Origin: Campylobacterota bacterium
Lineage (GTDB): Bacteria > Campylobacterota > Campylobacteria > Campylobacterales > SZUA-545
Length of the DNA: 9,431 nt
Direction of reading: 5' to 3'
NCBI GenBank assembly: GCA_003561815.1
Contig: PWVP01000030.1
Span: forward strand, 1-9,431
In this document: positions 1 through 7,638 of the stretch, one piece after another
How the letters are laid out: each line of letters begins with the position of its first letter
Position numbering within the stretch: the first letter of the stretch is position 1
Program-made: the position numbers and the translations under genes
Notes under the pieces: generated by a model
Seen by the model: only the letters and a program-made list of their open reading frames with translations
The model's database searches: none
Told to the model about the DNA's origin: nothing

Positions 1-962
1 CTCTCCTTGACCGGCAGGTTCAGCGCGTTAGGATAGGCGCTGCCCTGAAGCACCTCAATCGCATTCTGGGCCGCCTGGCGAGCGATATTGACCTGACTCT
101 CTTTAGTATTGGCCCCCAGGTGGGGGGTGACCGTCACATTGGGCAGATCCAAAAGCGGATGATCGGTGGCCGGCTCTTTGGCAAACACATCGATACCGGC
201 AAAGCGCACCTTTTGGCTTTTGAGTCCCTCTACGAGCGCCTCTTCATTGTAGAGCCCCCCGCGCGCCACATTAATCAAAATCACCCCATCTTTCATCCGC
301 GCAATCTCCTCCGCGCCAATCATGTCGATGGTCTCTTTGTTTTTAGGGGTGTGGATCGTGATGATATCGCAGGCGAGGATCTCCTCAAAGCTCTTTGTGT
401 AGCTCATCCCCAAACTGGTGACACGACTGGGGGGGATATAGGGATCGTAAGCGACAATCTCCATCTCAAAGGCCTGGGCGCGCTTGGCCACGCGACTTCC
501 GATGTTGCCAAACCCGATGACGCCAAGCTTTTTGCCTTTTAGCTCGGTTCCATACCAGTTCTCCCGCTTCCAGATCCGCTTCTCTTTGAGCTCATTGTGT
601 GCGTAGACGAAGCTGCGCACACTGGAGACCAGATGACACATGGTCATCTCCACCGCGGCGATGGTGTTGGCGGTGGGGACATTCATCACCACAATCCCCT
701 GCTTGCTGCACCCCTCGATATCGACATTATCCACACCCACTCCGGCGCGGATCACATACTGAAGGTTGGTCGCTTTAGCCAAAAAGTTGGCATCGACCGG
801 TGTGGAGCTGCGGGTGATCGCCAGCTGTGCATCCCCCAGCTGCTCAAGAAGCTGATCCTTGGGCAAGTCGTAGGCAATCTGCAGATCGATATCCCGCGCA
901 GCGCGTAGCAGCTCAATCCCCTCTTCATGAATATGATCGCAAACAATAACCCTCTTTTTCAT
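1..962 (-). CDS. serA: D-3-phosphoglycerate dehydrogenase, 3' end off the window
   Basis: Catalyses NAD-dependent oxidation of 3-phosphoglycerate to 3-phosphohydroxypyruvate, the first step of serine synthesis, in the cytoplasm. I translated about 320 residues from the ATG at 962; the frame stays open to the left edge. A Rossmann dinucleotide loop GFGNIG lies at residues 150-155, with an Asp in YDP at 173. The catalytic triad of D-2-hydroxyacid dehydrogenases is visible: Arg234 in NVARGG, Glu263 in AKEP and His281 in TPHLGA. Family members in this phylum are usually about 525-530 residues with a C-terminal regulatory ACT domain, so roughly 200 residues lie outside the window and the ACT domain cannot be confirmed. 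A weak AGAAAG ribosome-binding site (971-976) overlaps the stop of the upstream gene, 12 nt away. It is the last visible gene of the pheS-serA operon. The assignment as SerA rather than another family member rests on both sequence and synteny. Confidence 0.96.
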   Translation of the reverse strand, partial: MKKRVIVCDHIHEEGIELLRAARDIDLQIAYDLPKDQLLEQLGDAQLAITRSSTPVDANFLAKATNLQYVIRAGVGVDNVDIEGCSKQGIVVMNVPTANTIAAVEMTMCHLVSSVRSFVYAHNELKEKRIWKRENWYGTELKGKKLGVIGFGNIGSRVAKRAQAFEMEIVAYDPYIPPSRVTSLGMSYTKSFEEILACDIITIHTPKNKETIDMIGAEEIARMKDGVILINVARGGLYNEEALVEGLKSQKVRFAGIDVFAKEPATDHPLLDLPNVTVTPHLGANTKESQVNIARQAAQNAIEVLQGSAYPNALNLPVKE

Positions 963-974
963 CAATAACGCTTT

Positions 975-1481
975 CTAGTAAGGTTTGGTTTCCTGAAGTA
1001 CGCGAAGGTGGCCGATCAGATCATAGGTGGCCAGCTGATCTAAAAGCCCGTGGGCATAATCCGGCTCTTTAGACTCCAGGCGAAGCGCCACCCGTTGCGG
1101 ATCCTCTTGCCAGGTGTGGCGCACGCTCTGCTCTTTAAGAAATGCCTGTAGGCACCGCTTCTCAAAACGGTTGAGATCCTCAAAAATCAGTTTTAGAACA
1201 AGGCTTTGGCGAAACTCAGCTGGCACCAGATCCCAACTGACAAAGAGCTCATCAGCTGGCAGCCGTGGCTGATCGCCGCTCTTGATGAGCTGCTCCATCC
1301 AGTAGGGGGCCGCCAGTGGTGTCGTGCGGTTGGCCTCATCGCGATCGTGCACCCGGCTGGCATCCACGACCAGCCGATCGGGATCCCAGCCCCGCTCAAT
1401 CGGGCTTTTTTGCCAGGCGAAGAAGAGAGAGAGCACCAGCGCTAAAAGGCCGATGCCAACCACAGGGGCTGCCCAGCGCAC
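975..1481 (-). CDS. Conserved single-TM membrane-anchored protein of unknown function
   Basis: Function unknown. The 168-residue product has one hydrophobic segment at about residues 4-23 with almost nothing before it and no lipobox cysteine after it, so it looks like an N-terminally anchored protein with the rest in the periplasm (topology inferred). The remainder is polar, with a WDPDRLVVDA stretch near residue 32, an APYWMEQL stretch near residue 60 and a LIFEDLNRFEKRCLQ helix near residue 100. The start is GTG, only 6 nt after the rpsA TAA and in the same reading frame as rpsA. There is no clear ribosome-binding site, so translation by termination-reinitiation from rpsA is likely. A GTG six codons further in is an alternative start. 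Campylobacter and Helicobacter carry a small uncharacterised gene at this same place between rpsA and serA (Cj0892c, HP0398 as I recall), so it is a real lineage-conserved gene. Confidence 0.85.
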   Translation of the reverse strand: MRWAAPVVGIGLLALVLSLFFAWQKSPIERGWDPDRLVVDASRVHDRDEANRTTPLAAPYWMEQLIKSGDQPRLPADELFVSWDLVPAEFRQSLVLKLIFEDLNRFEKRCLQAFLKEQSVRHTWQEDPQRVALRLESKEPDYAHGLLDQLATYDLIGHLRVLQETKPY

Positions 1482-1487
1482 GGCCGG

Positions 1488-3176
1488 TTAGCTGCTTTTG
1501 AGCGAACCCTTGATCGCATCGCCCAAGGTCATGCGATCATCTTCGGTTTCGTTAATCTGTTTGAGCACATCCCGCTCTTTCTGCTTCTCCAGACGGCGAA
1601 TAGAGAGGCGGATGCGTCCTCTTTTGGGCTCCATGGCTACGATGGTGGCCTCAATCTCCTGTCCTGACTGAAGCTCCTCGGCATTCAGGGGGGCGAGATC
1701 TTCGTGACGAATCAGAGCATCCACACCCTCTTGAAGATTCACGAAGACACCAAACTCCTTAACATCCCGAACGGTGCCTTTGACAATATCGCCACTTTTG
1801 TGGTTTTTCGCGTACGCCTCCATCGGGCTTTCGCTGAGTGCCTTCTTGCTAAAGGAGAGGCGGCTGGACTCCTCGTCGATGCGGATAATCTGCACCTCAA
1901 CCTCGTCGCCCGCCTTGAAGAGATCCTTTGCACTCTCGCTACGGTTCCAGGAGGTGTCCTCGTTGTGCAAAAGCCCCTCGACGCTATCGACTTTGACAAA
2001 CGCGCCAAACTCTTTAATCGAGGTGATTTTGCCCGTTACCACATCCCCGACACGGTATTTGCGGACAAACTGCTCAAAGGGCTTGGGCTGGAGCTTTTTC
2101 AGAGAGACCCGAAGGCGCTGCTTAGGCACATCCAGCTCGATCACCTCCACCTCGACCTCCTGGCCTAGCTCGAGCACCTCACCCGGATGCTTGAGATCTT
2201 TATCCCAGCTCACCTCGGAGATGTGCAAGAACCCCTCCACATCGTTGCCCAGATCGACAAAGGCGCCGTAGTTTTCCATGTTGGCCACGGTGACTTTAAT
2301 GGTATCACCCACCTCCAGCTGCTCTTCAATCTCGTCCCAAGGGTTAAACTGTGTCGCCTTGATAGAGAAGGAGATGCGGTTGCGCTCCTTATCGTGCTCG
2401 ATCACCTTCACCGGCACCACATCCCCCTCTTTGTAGAGGCTGGCAGGATTGACCGGCCCTTTGTAGCTAATCTCGGTGTAGTGCACCAGCCCCTCAGCCC
2501 CCATCGCCTCGACAAACATGCCGTAGCTTTTGATGCGGCGCACGGTCGCATCGATCGGCCCCTCGACATCCATCAGCTGCTTAACCGCTTCGCGGCGCTG
2601 CTTGCGCTGGGCATTCAGCCAAGCACGACGGGAGAGCACCAGCGTGCCGCCCTTCTCGTCCATCTTGATCACCCGCGCCGTGACCGGTTTGCCCACCGGC
2701 TTCATATCCGGCTTAAAGGCGGCCAGCGAGACCGGCATAAAGAACTCCACGCCATCCATCTCTACCAGGTAGCCCCCGGCGTTTTTGCGCACGATGGTGC
2801 CGGTGATATCGAGCGGCTCATCTTCGCTGCGATCTTTATTGGCGGCGATAAAGTCGGCGACCTTCTGTTTTTTGATCGCCTTTTTATGGGAGATGCGCGG
2901 CTTCTCGCCCTGCTTGCTCGATAGCACAACCGGCAGGGTGTCGCCCACTTTAAAAAGCAAGTTCCCCTCGTCGTCTTTAATTTCGCTGATATCCAGACGA
3001 CCCTCTTGCTTCATGCCTACATCGACCATCACCCCGTCATCGGTGATCTGAATGATGACCCCCTGAGAGAGCTGTTCGCCCCCCGCTTCGTCCGCCTTTA
3101 GCGACTCCTCTAGTAGTGTCGCAAAGTCTTCGGTCTCATCATCGATGTCGATGCTTTTCAGCGCCTCTTGGTTCAT
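1488..3176 (-). CDS. rpsA: 30S ribosomal protein S1
   Basis: Binds mRNA on the small ribosomal subunit and promotes initiation, especially on mRNAs with weak ribosome-binding sites. With the start at 3176 the protein is 562 residues, matching the usual length (about 556-557). Six S1 RNA-binding (OB-fold) repeats can be read at roughly residues 35-99, 120-184, 205-273, 288-360, 375-445 and 460-528. The central ones carry clear motifs such as YGAFVDLG..EGFLHISE and FGAFVKV..EGLLHNED. The acidic N-terminus and a short basic tail ending near LGDAIKGSLKSS fit the Campylobacterota form. The frame is open to another ATG at 3209. I prefer 3176 because a GGAAGG site lies 7 nt upstream of it, whereas the 3209 ATG sits inside a TATAAT promoter hexamer. 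ispH is 50 nt upstream and the small membrane gene 6 nt downstream. Confidence 0.97.
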   Translation of the reverse strand: MNQEALKSIDIDDETEDFATLLEESLKADEAGGEQLSQGVIIQITDDGVMVDVGMKQEGRLDISEIKDDEGNLLFKVGDTLPVVLSSKQGEKPRISHKKAIKKQKVADFIAANKDRSEDEPLDITGTIVRKNAGGYLVEMDGVEFFMPVSLAAFKPDMKPVGKPVTARVIKMDEKGGTLVLSRRAWLNAQRKQRREAVKQLMDVEGPIDATVRRIKSYGMFVEAMGAEGLVHYTEISYKGPVNPASLYKEGDVVPVKVIEHDKERNRISFSIKATQFNPWDEIEEQLEVGDTIKVTVANMENYGAFVDLGNDVEGFLHISEVSWDKDLKHPGEVLELGQEVEVEVIELDVPKQRLRVSLKKLQPKPFEQFVRKYRVGDVVTGKITSIKEFGAFVKVDSVEGLLHNEDTSWNRSESAKDLFKAGDEVEVQIIRIDEESSRLSFSKKALSESPMEAYAKNHKSGDIVKGTVRDVKEFGVFVNLQEGVDALIRHEDLAPLNAEELQSGQEIEATIVAMEPKRGRIRLSIRRLEKQKERDVLKQINETEDDRMTLGDAIKGSLKSS

Positions 3177-3183
3177 TGAATGC

Positions 3184-3189
3184 CCTTCC
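3184..3189 (-). promoter_or_regulatory. Ribosome-binding site of rpsA, decides the start
   Basis: GGAAGG on the minus strand, 7 nt before the ATG at 3176. The alternative upstream ATG at 3209 has no comparable site, so this supports the shorter 562-residue S1. Confidence 0.85.
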
Positions 3190-3207
3190 AAACTGTTTGA
3201 GGCGATC

Positions 3208-3213
3208 ATTATA
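3208..3213 (-). promoter_or_regulatory. Probable sigma-70 -10 box for rpsA
   Basis: A perfect TATAAT lies in the 50-nt gap between ispH and rpsA, directly preceded by a T-run (CTTTTTC). Campylobacterota housekeeping promoters typically have a strong -10 with T-rich upstream sequence and no conserved -35; I see no TTGACA-like hexamer at 16-18 nt. Transcription would start about 25 nt before the rpsA ATG. This would let S1 be made separately from the long upstream operon. No experimental evidence is available. Confidence 0.65.
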
Positions 3214-3226
3214 GAAAAAGCTTGCT

Positions 3227-4015
3227 TTAGGGCCGATTTGAAAAGGCGCGGATTTTAGCCATCACCCCCTCAATAATCCAATCGGGCGTCGACGCCCCCG
3301 CCCCGATGCCGCAGGTTTTTGCCCCCTCAAACCACTCGGGCTTGAGATCGTGACCATCCTCAATCAGATAGCTTTTAGGGCAGCTCTCCTGGGCGATAGC
3401 GTGCAGCTGACGAGTATTCGAGGAGTTTTTGCCGCCGATAATGAGCATAATCGCCACCTCACTGGCAAGCTGGCGGGTCGCCTCCTGATTATCAAAGGTC
3501 GCATTACAGATCGTATTAAAGACCCGCACCTCCCGACAGCGCGCCGTCAGCGCGCCGGCCACCTGCGCAAAGTCGCTCGCCTTTTTGGTTGTCTGCGAAA
3601 CCAGTGCAACCTGATCGCCCAGAGTGTGCGCATCCAGCTCGGAAACCGAAGAGACCACCAGTGCGCGATCGCCGGCATAGCTTCGCACCCCCTTCACCTC
3701 CGGATGATCCGCATCGCCAAAGATCACCACCTGATACCCCTGGGTACTCATCTGCCGCACAATCTCCTGGGGCTTGGTCACAAACGGACAGGTGGCATCG
3801 ATCACATCGGCACTCACCTCCTCTAAACGCGCACGGTTATCCCGCTCGATTCCGTGGGTGCGAATGATGGTGCGACTCCCCTCGGGGATGGTGTCGATAC
3901 TCTCATTGACCGCCACGCCAAAATCCTGGCGCAGCCGCTCAATCTCCTTGGGGTTATGGATCAGCGGCCCCACCGTCAGCGCACCCGGATTTGCCTCGGC
4001 CAGACGGATCTGCAC
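3227..4015 (-). CDS. ispH: IspH (HMBPP reductase) lacking the N-terminal iron-sulfur cysteine
   Basis: 4-hydroxy-3-methylbut-2-enyl diphosphate reductase makes IPP and DMAPP in the last step of the MEP isoprenoid pathway, using a [4Fe-4S] cluster held by three cysteines (Cys12, Cys96 and Cys197 in E. coli). Here the second and third are present as Cys76 in DATCPFV and Cys170 in NTICNAT. Substrate residues also remain: His20 (GPLIHNP), His54 (RTHGI), His104 and Glu106 (HPEVKG), Thr142/143, Ser198-Asn200 and Ser242 (GASTPDW). The usual N-terminal GFCFGVKRAI segment with the first cysteine is absent: the protein reads MQIRLA and goes straight to EANPGALTVGPLIHN. Length is 262 residues against about 277 in C. 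jejuni. The GTG start at 4015 has AGGAG 6 nt upstream and directly follows the aroA stop, leaving no room for a longer N-terminus. It may be inactive, a recent deletion allele or a sequence error. Confidence 0.93.
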   Translation of the reverse strand: MQIRLAEANPGALTVGPLIHNPKEIERLRQDFGVAVNESIDTIPEGSRTIIRTHGIERDNRARLEEVSADVIDATCPFVTKPQEIVRQMSTQGYQVVIFGDADHPEVKGVRSYAGDRALVVSSVSELDAHTLGDQVALVSQTTKKASDFAQVAGALTARCREVRVFNTICNATFDNQEATRQLASEVAIMLIIGGKNSSNTRQLHAIAQESCPKSYLIEDGHDLKPEWFEGAKTCGIGAGASTPDWIIEGVMAKIRAFSNRP

Positions 4016-5308
4016 CTACTGCTCCTGGAGCTTCCCACCAAGACGACGATAGATCGCGCCAAAGGCGGGAAAGCTGGTGGCCACACACTCGGTCTCCTCA
4101 ATCACCATCTCGCCACTGGCCACCAGGGCCGCAATCGCAAAGCTCATAGCAATGCGGTGATCCCCATAGCTCTCCAGTGTCGCCGCTTTAAGCTCGCCGC
4201 CGGTTATCTCGAAACCATCGGCCAGCTCCTTGGCCTGAATGCCGCACTGCTTGAGATTACGCACCGTACTGGTGATGCGATCGCTCTCTTTGACCCTCAG
4301 CTCCGCCGCCTCACGAACCGTGCTGGTCCCCTCCGCGCACGCCATCGCAATCGCCAGTGCGGGCAGCTCATCAATCAGCCACGCCATATTCTCGCTCACC
4401 TCAACCCCCTTTAGCGGGCCATGGCCGACATGGATATGGCCCATCGGCTCAAAACGATCTGAGAGAAGCTCGAAGCGCACATCGGCCCCCATCCTTTCGA
4501 GCACACGGTACGCCTCGATCCGGGTCGGGTTGAGGGTGAGGTTTTTGAGTGTAATACGGCTGCCCGGCGTGATGGCGGCCGCCACCGCAAAGAAAAAGGC
4601 GCTTGAGGGATCGGCGGGCACATCAAACGCCAGCGGATCCAGGGGCTTACTCAAAGGCTCAATCGTAATCCACTCCCCATCGGACTCAATCGCTGCGCCC
4701 ATCCCCCTGAGCATCCGCTCGGTGTGATCGCGGCTTAGCTCCGGCTCACGAAACCCAGAGGGGCCATCGGCAAAGAGAGCCGCCAGAATCAGGGCGCTCT
4801 TAACCTGCGCAGAGGCGACCGGGCTATCGTAGCGAAAGGCGCGGGGTTTGGCGTTTCCTCGAATCGCCAGCGGTGCGTAGTTGCCCCCCTGTCGGCCATC
4901 CACCTGTGCTCCGATGCTGCGAAGCGGATCGGCCACCCGCTTCATAGGCCGGGCGTTGAGGTAGCGATCGCCACTGAGGACGAAGTGACCCTCGCAGGCT
5001 GAGAGCAGCCCCGCAAAGAGGCGCATTCCGGTACCGGCATTGCCACAATCCAAAACCGTGGCCGGCTCCACAATCTGCTCAGGCGGCACAATCTGAAGCC
5101 ACTCCCCTTCGCGAGACACTTTTGCCCCCAGCGCCTGGGCGATCGCTAGCGAAGAGAGGGTGTCCTCTGCCTCCAGAAAGTTGCGCACCCGGCTGGGGCG
5201 ATCGCTTAAGAGACTAAAGATGGCCACCCGGTGCGAGATAGACTTATCCGCGGCGATATCATCCACCTCACCCCCCAGCACCGCTGCACTTAAAGACCAT
5301 CGACTCAT
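4016..5308 (-). CDS. aroA: 3-phosphoshikimate 1-carboxyvinyltransferase (EPSP synthase), class II type
   Basis: Transfers the enolpyruvyl group of PEP to shikimate-3-phosphate, step six of the shikimate pathway, in the cytoplasm. The 430 residues match the family length. Visible active-site motifs are DKSISHR (Lys22, Ser23, Arg27), GNAGTGMR (89-96), RPMKR (120-124), SAQVKSA (166-172), IDELP (catalytic Asp313), ELRVKESDR (Lys340, Glu341, Arg344) and GDHRIAM (His384, Arg385). The C-terminal ECVATSFPAF has Thr where class I enzymes such as E. coli have Lys411, and LDCGNAGTGMRL differs from the class I LGNAGTAMRP, so it resembles the class II group. The PEP-site glycine of GNAGT is kept. The start ATG overlaps the pheT stop as ATGA and has GGAGAG 5 nt upstream. 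The TAG stop is followed directly by the ispH GTG in the same frame. Confidence 0.97.
   Translation of the reverse strand: MSRWSLSAAVLGGEVDDIAADKSISHRVAIFSLLSDRPSRVRNFLEAEDTLSSLAIAQALGAKVSREGEWLQIVPPEQIVEPATVLDCGNAGTGMRLFAGLLSACEGHFVLSGDRYLNARPMKRVADPLRSIGAQVDGRQGGNYAPLAIRGNAKPRAFRYDSPVASAQVKSALILAALFADGPSGFREPELSRDHTERMLRGMGAAIESDGEWITIEPLSKPLDPLAFDVPADPSSAFFFAVAAAITPGSRITLKNLTLNPTRIEAYRVLERMGADVRFELLSDRFEPMGHIHVGHGPLKGVEVSENMAWLIDELPALAIAMACAEGTSTVREAAELRVKESDRITSTVRNLKQCGIQAKELADGFEITGGELKAATLESYGDHRIAMSFAIAALVASGEMVIEETECVATSFPAFGAIYRRLGGKLQEQ
4022..4026 (-). promoter_or_regulatory. Ribosome-binding site of ispH
   Basis: AGGAG on the minus strand lies within the last codons of aroA, 6 nt before the GTG at 4015. 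Its good spacing indicates that this GTG is the genuine, undisturbed start, so the missing ispH segment was lost from inside the gene and not from its start. Confidence 0.8.
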
Positions 5309-7638
5309 CTTAGCTCTCCACCAAATCGGTTTTTCAGTACGCCATAGACCCGCTCCACAACCGCCGCGATCGCCTCATCGGTCAGACTCTGCTTCTGCGG
5401 CTGCAGCACCAGCCTGAGGGTCAAACTCACCCGATCGCCCAAGCTCTCATCGTGGTAACGATCGATCGCGCGCACCTCCTTAAGATGCTCAATGCGCTCC
5501 TGGCTAATCGCCTGTGAAATCACACTAAATCGACACCCGGCATCCAACAGCACGCTAATATCCCGCCGGATGGGCTGCAGGCGCGTGGCGGCGTGCGCCT
5601 GGGGCACTCTCGGCTCTAAGGCGGCCAGATCAAAGGCCGCCACCCAGCCGCTCTCGAGATCGTAGTGCTGGGCCAAGGCTGGATGGAGCTTACCCAGCAC
5701 ACCGATACGCTCCTGACCCTGCATCGCCTGGGCGCACTGACCAGGCTGCAGATAGGCGGGGGGCTGACTCAGCGCTTCGAGCCTGAAGCCGCCCACCACC
5801 GAGGCCACCTGCCGGGCAAAGAGCCCCAGCGTGAGCGGCTCGGGCTTGCCGTGATTGCCCAGATGGGCAGGCTCTGAAGCGCCGGTGAGCACAAAGGCGA
5901 TCTCGCGGGTGTGGCGACGCTGCCAGTCGTAGGTGTCGCCAATCTCAAAAAGCGGCACCCGCTCATGGCCGTGGGCGCGATTGCGTGCTGCGGCGGCCAC
6001 CAGGTTGATAAGCAGTGTCGGTCGCAATGCATCAAGCTCGGCGGTGATGGGGTTGGCCAGTGCATACTCTGGCTCCATCGCCCTAAACCCAAACTGCTCT
6101 AGCGCGCGGCCATCACAGAAGAGGAAATGGAGCGACTCAAAGTAGCCCTGACTCACCGCCCGGTAGGCGAGGTTGCGCTCATGGCGAAAGCGCTGCCAGC
6201 CGATCGTCGCACCGCGCACCTCCGGCAGTGCCAGCGGCTTGGGCTTGATCTGATCAATCCCCAGTATCCGCACCACCTCTTCGGTCACATCGGCGCTGCT
6301 TTTAAGATCGTGACGCCAAAGGGGCGGCACCAGTGCGAAGCTGTTCTGATCGCCGCTGACATAGGCTTTGGCCCCCAGTCGCTTCAGGATGGTGACAATC
6401 TGATTTTTCTCAATCTCCTGGCCGATAAGTGCGCAGATGCGATCGGTGTTGATGGCGATGCTCCGCTCGGGCCAGTCGGGCTCATAGGTGAGCGCCTCGG
6501 CATAGAAGCGGCTCTTGCCACAGATAGCCAACAGATCGTAGAAAAAGCGCATCCCCAGATCCAGATGGGGCTCGCTTCCCTTGCAGGCGCGATTGTGAAG
6601 CGCATCACCCGTCAGATCCGCCTCCCAGGCCGCCTTGGCAATCTCATCGGGATCGACGAAAAAGGCCTGAAGTACAATCAGAGCACTCTCATCCGTTGCG
6701 CGGTAGGCGCTGTTCATATCCAGACCAATCCGCCCAAGCGGCTCGCAGCCTTGCAGCTGGTTAAAGGTGTCCTCTTTGAGCAGTCGTACCACGCCACGCG
6801 CCTGAGGGTCTGTGCTAAACGCTCGCATATCGTAGGCGCGAAAGAGCACGCCGGTGGTGTGGGTGGCGTACTCACACAGTGCATCGATCGCCTCCTGGGG
6901 TGCGCACTCCAGCCAGCCAAGTCGCAGCCGCATCACAAGCGGCAGCTCAAAGCCGTTGTTCTCGATCGCCTTAATCGAGATGGAGGCGGTCGCTTCGGGA
7001 GCGCTTATCAGCTGCAGCACCCGACCGATCCCCTTAGCGCTCTGATCGTAGAGATCGGGGCGCGCCGGATAGAGCGGCAGCTCCAGGGCGGCACTCAGAT
7101 CCCGCGCCACACCATAGACCGAGAGACAATCCCCCCGATTGGCGGTGAGCTCCAGCTCATAGAAGGTGTCGGCCAGTATGGGGTAGTTGTTCAGCTGCCA
7201 GCCGGGGGTGAGATCACCCACCGTACTATCGAGCACCATAATCCCCTCGCCCACCTCAGGCAGCCCCAGCTCACCCGCAGAGCAGATCATGCCGCTGCTG
7301 GGCACCCCGCGAAGCTCTGCCTCTTTAATAACCAGACCTCCAGGTAGCTTCGCGCCCACCTGGGCAACCGGGACATGCTGCCCCGCGGCTACATTGGGTG
7401 CGCCGCAAACGATGCCGATAAGCTTCTCGCCCACATTGACCTGGCAGACGCGCAGCTTGTCCGCATCGGGGTGGGGATCGACACTCACCACGCGCCCTAC
7501 CACCACAAGCGGATCGAAGTGGTAGTGCTCCATCTGGGCCACCTCGTGGCCGATACTGATAAGCTTCTCGTAAAGATGCTCGTCGCTTATCCCCTCCAGG
7601 GAGAGAAACTCATTTAGCCAACTGCGTGTCACTCTCAT
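5305..7638 (-). CDS. pheT: Phenylalanine-tRNA ligase, beta subunit
   Basis: Partner of PheS in the (alpha-beta)2 enzyme that charges tRNA-Phe; the beta subunit carries tRNA recognition and editing modules. The product is 777 residues, normal for the family (about 770-800). Domains in order: B1 start (1-38); an EMAP/OB-type tRNA-binding domain at about 40-150 (DPHPDADKLRVCQV, CGAPNV, RGVPSSGMICS); ELTANRGD at 163-170; a B3/4 editing region at about 210-385 in the divergent Campylobacterota form (THTTGVLFRAYDM); B5 at about 395-465 (WRHDLKSSADVTEEVVRILG); the inactive synthetase-like core at about 480-675 (PLFEIGDTY); and an FDX-ACB anticodon-binding domain at about 685-777 (QPIRRDISVLL). The ATG overlaps the pheS stop by ATGA and has GGAG 8 nt upstream (7647-7650). 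The stop overlaps the aroA start the same way. Translation is probably coupled along all three genes. Confidence 0.97.
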   Translation of the reverse strand: MRVTRSWLNEFLSLEGISDEHLYEKLISIGHEVAQMEHYHFDPLVVVGRVVSVDPHPDADKLRVCQVNVGEKLIGIVCGAPNVAAGQHVPVAQVGAKLPGGLVIKEAELRGVPSSGMICSAGELGLPEVGEGIMVLDSTVGDLTPGWQLNNYPILADTFYELELTANRGDCLSVYGVARDLSAALELPLYPARPDLYDQSAKGIGRVLQLISAPEATASISIKAIENNGFELPLVMRLRLGWLECAPQEAIDALCEYATHTTGVLFRAYDMRAFSTDPQARGVVRLLKEDTFNQLQGCEPLGRIGLDMNSAYRATDESALIVLQAFFVDPDEIAKAAWEADLTGDALHNRACKGSEPHLDLGMRFFYDLLAICGKSRFYAEALTYEPDWPERSIAINTDRICALIGQEIEKNQIVTILKRLGAKAYVSGDQNSFALVPPLWRHDLKSSADVTEEVVRILGIDQIKPKPLALPEVRGATIGWQRFRHERNLAYRAVSQGYFESLHFLFCDGRALEQFGFRAMEPEYALANPITAELDALRPTLLINLVAAAARNRAHGHERVPLFEIGDTYDWQRRHTREIAFVLTGASEPAHLGNHGKPEPLTLGLFARQVASVVGGFRLEALSQPPAYLQPGQCAQAMQGQERIGVLGKLHPALAQHYDLESGWVAAFDLAALEPRVPQAHAATRLQPIRRDISVLLDAGCRFSVISQAISQERIEHLKEVRAIDRYHDESLGDRVSLTLRLVLQPQKQSLTDEAIAAVVERVYGVLKNRFGGELR

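Noticed and set aside
120..908. Two plus-strand open frames over the left end
   Set aside because: The minus strand encodes SerA with all catalytic residues across this whole stretch, so these are antisense shadows.
2187..2924. Plus-strand open frame of 245 codons opposite rpsA
   Set aside because: It mirrors the S1 repeats on the other strand, has low-complexity His/Arg/Leu-rich content and no ribosome-binding site or family signature.
4016..4115. The missing IspH N-terminus might be encoded upstream, in another frame or by readthrough from aroA
   Set aside because: I checked the last part of aroA in its own frame and scanned the others for a GFCFGV-like stretch. Only the normal AroA end (SFPAFGAIYRR) is there. 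AroA Cys408 lies too far away and in the wrong context to serve as the cluster ligand.
6127..7347. Long plus-strand open frame of 406 codons opposite pheT
   Set aside because: It is antisense to a full-length, motif-complete pheT. The translation shows no recognisable domain and the length is a by-product of high G+C content.
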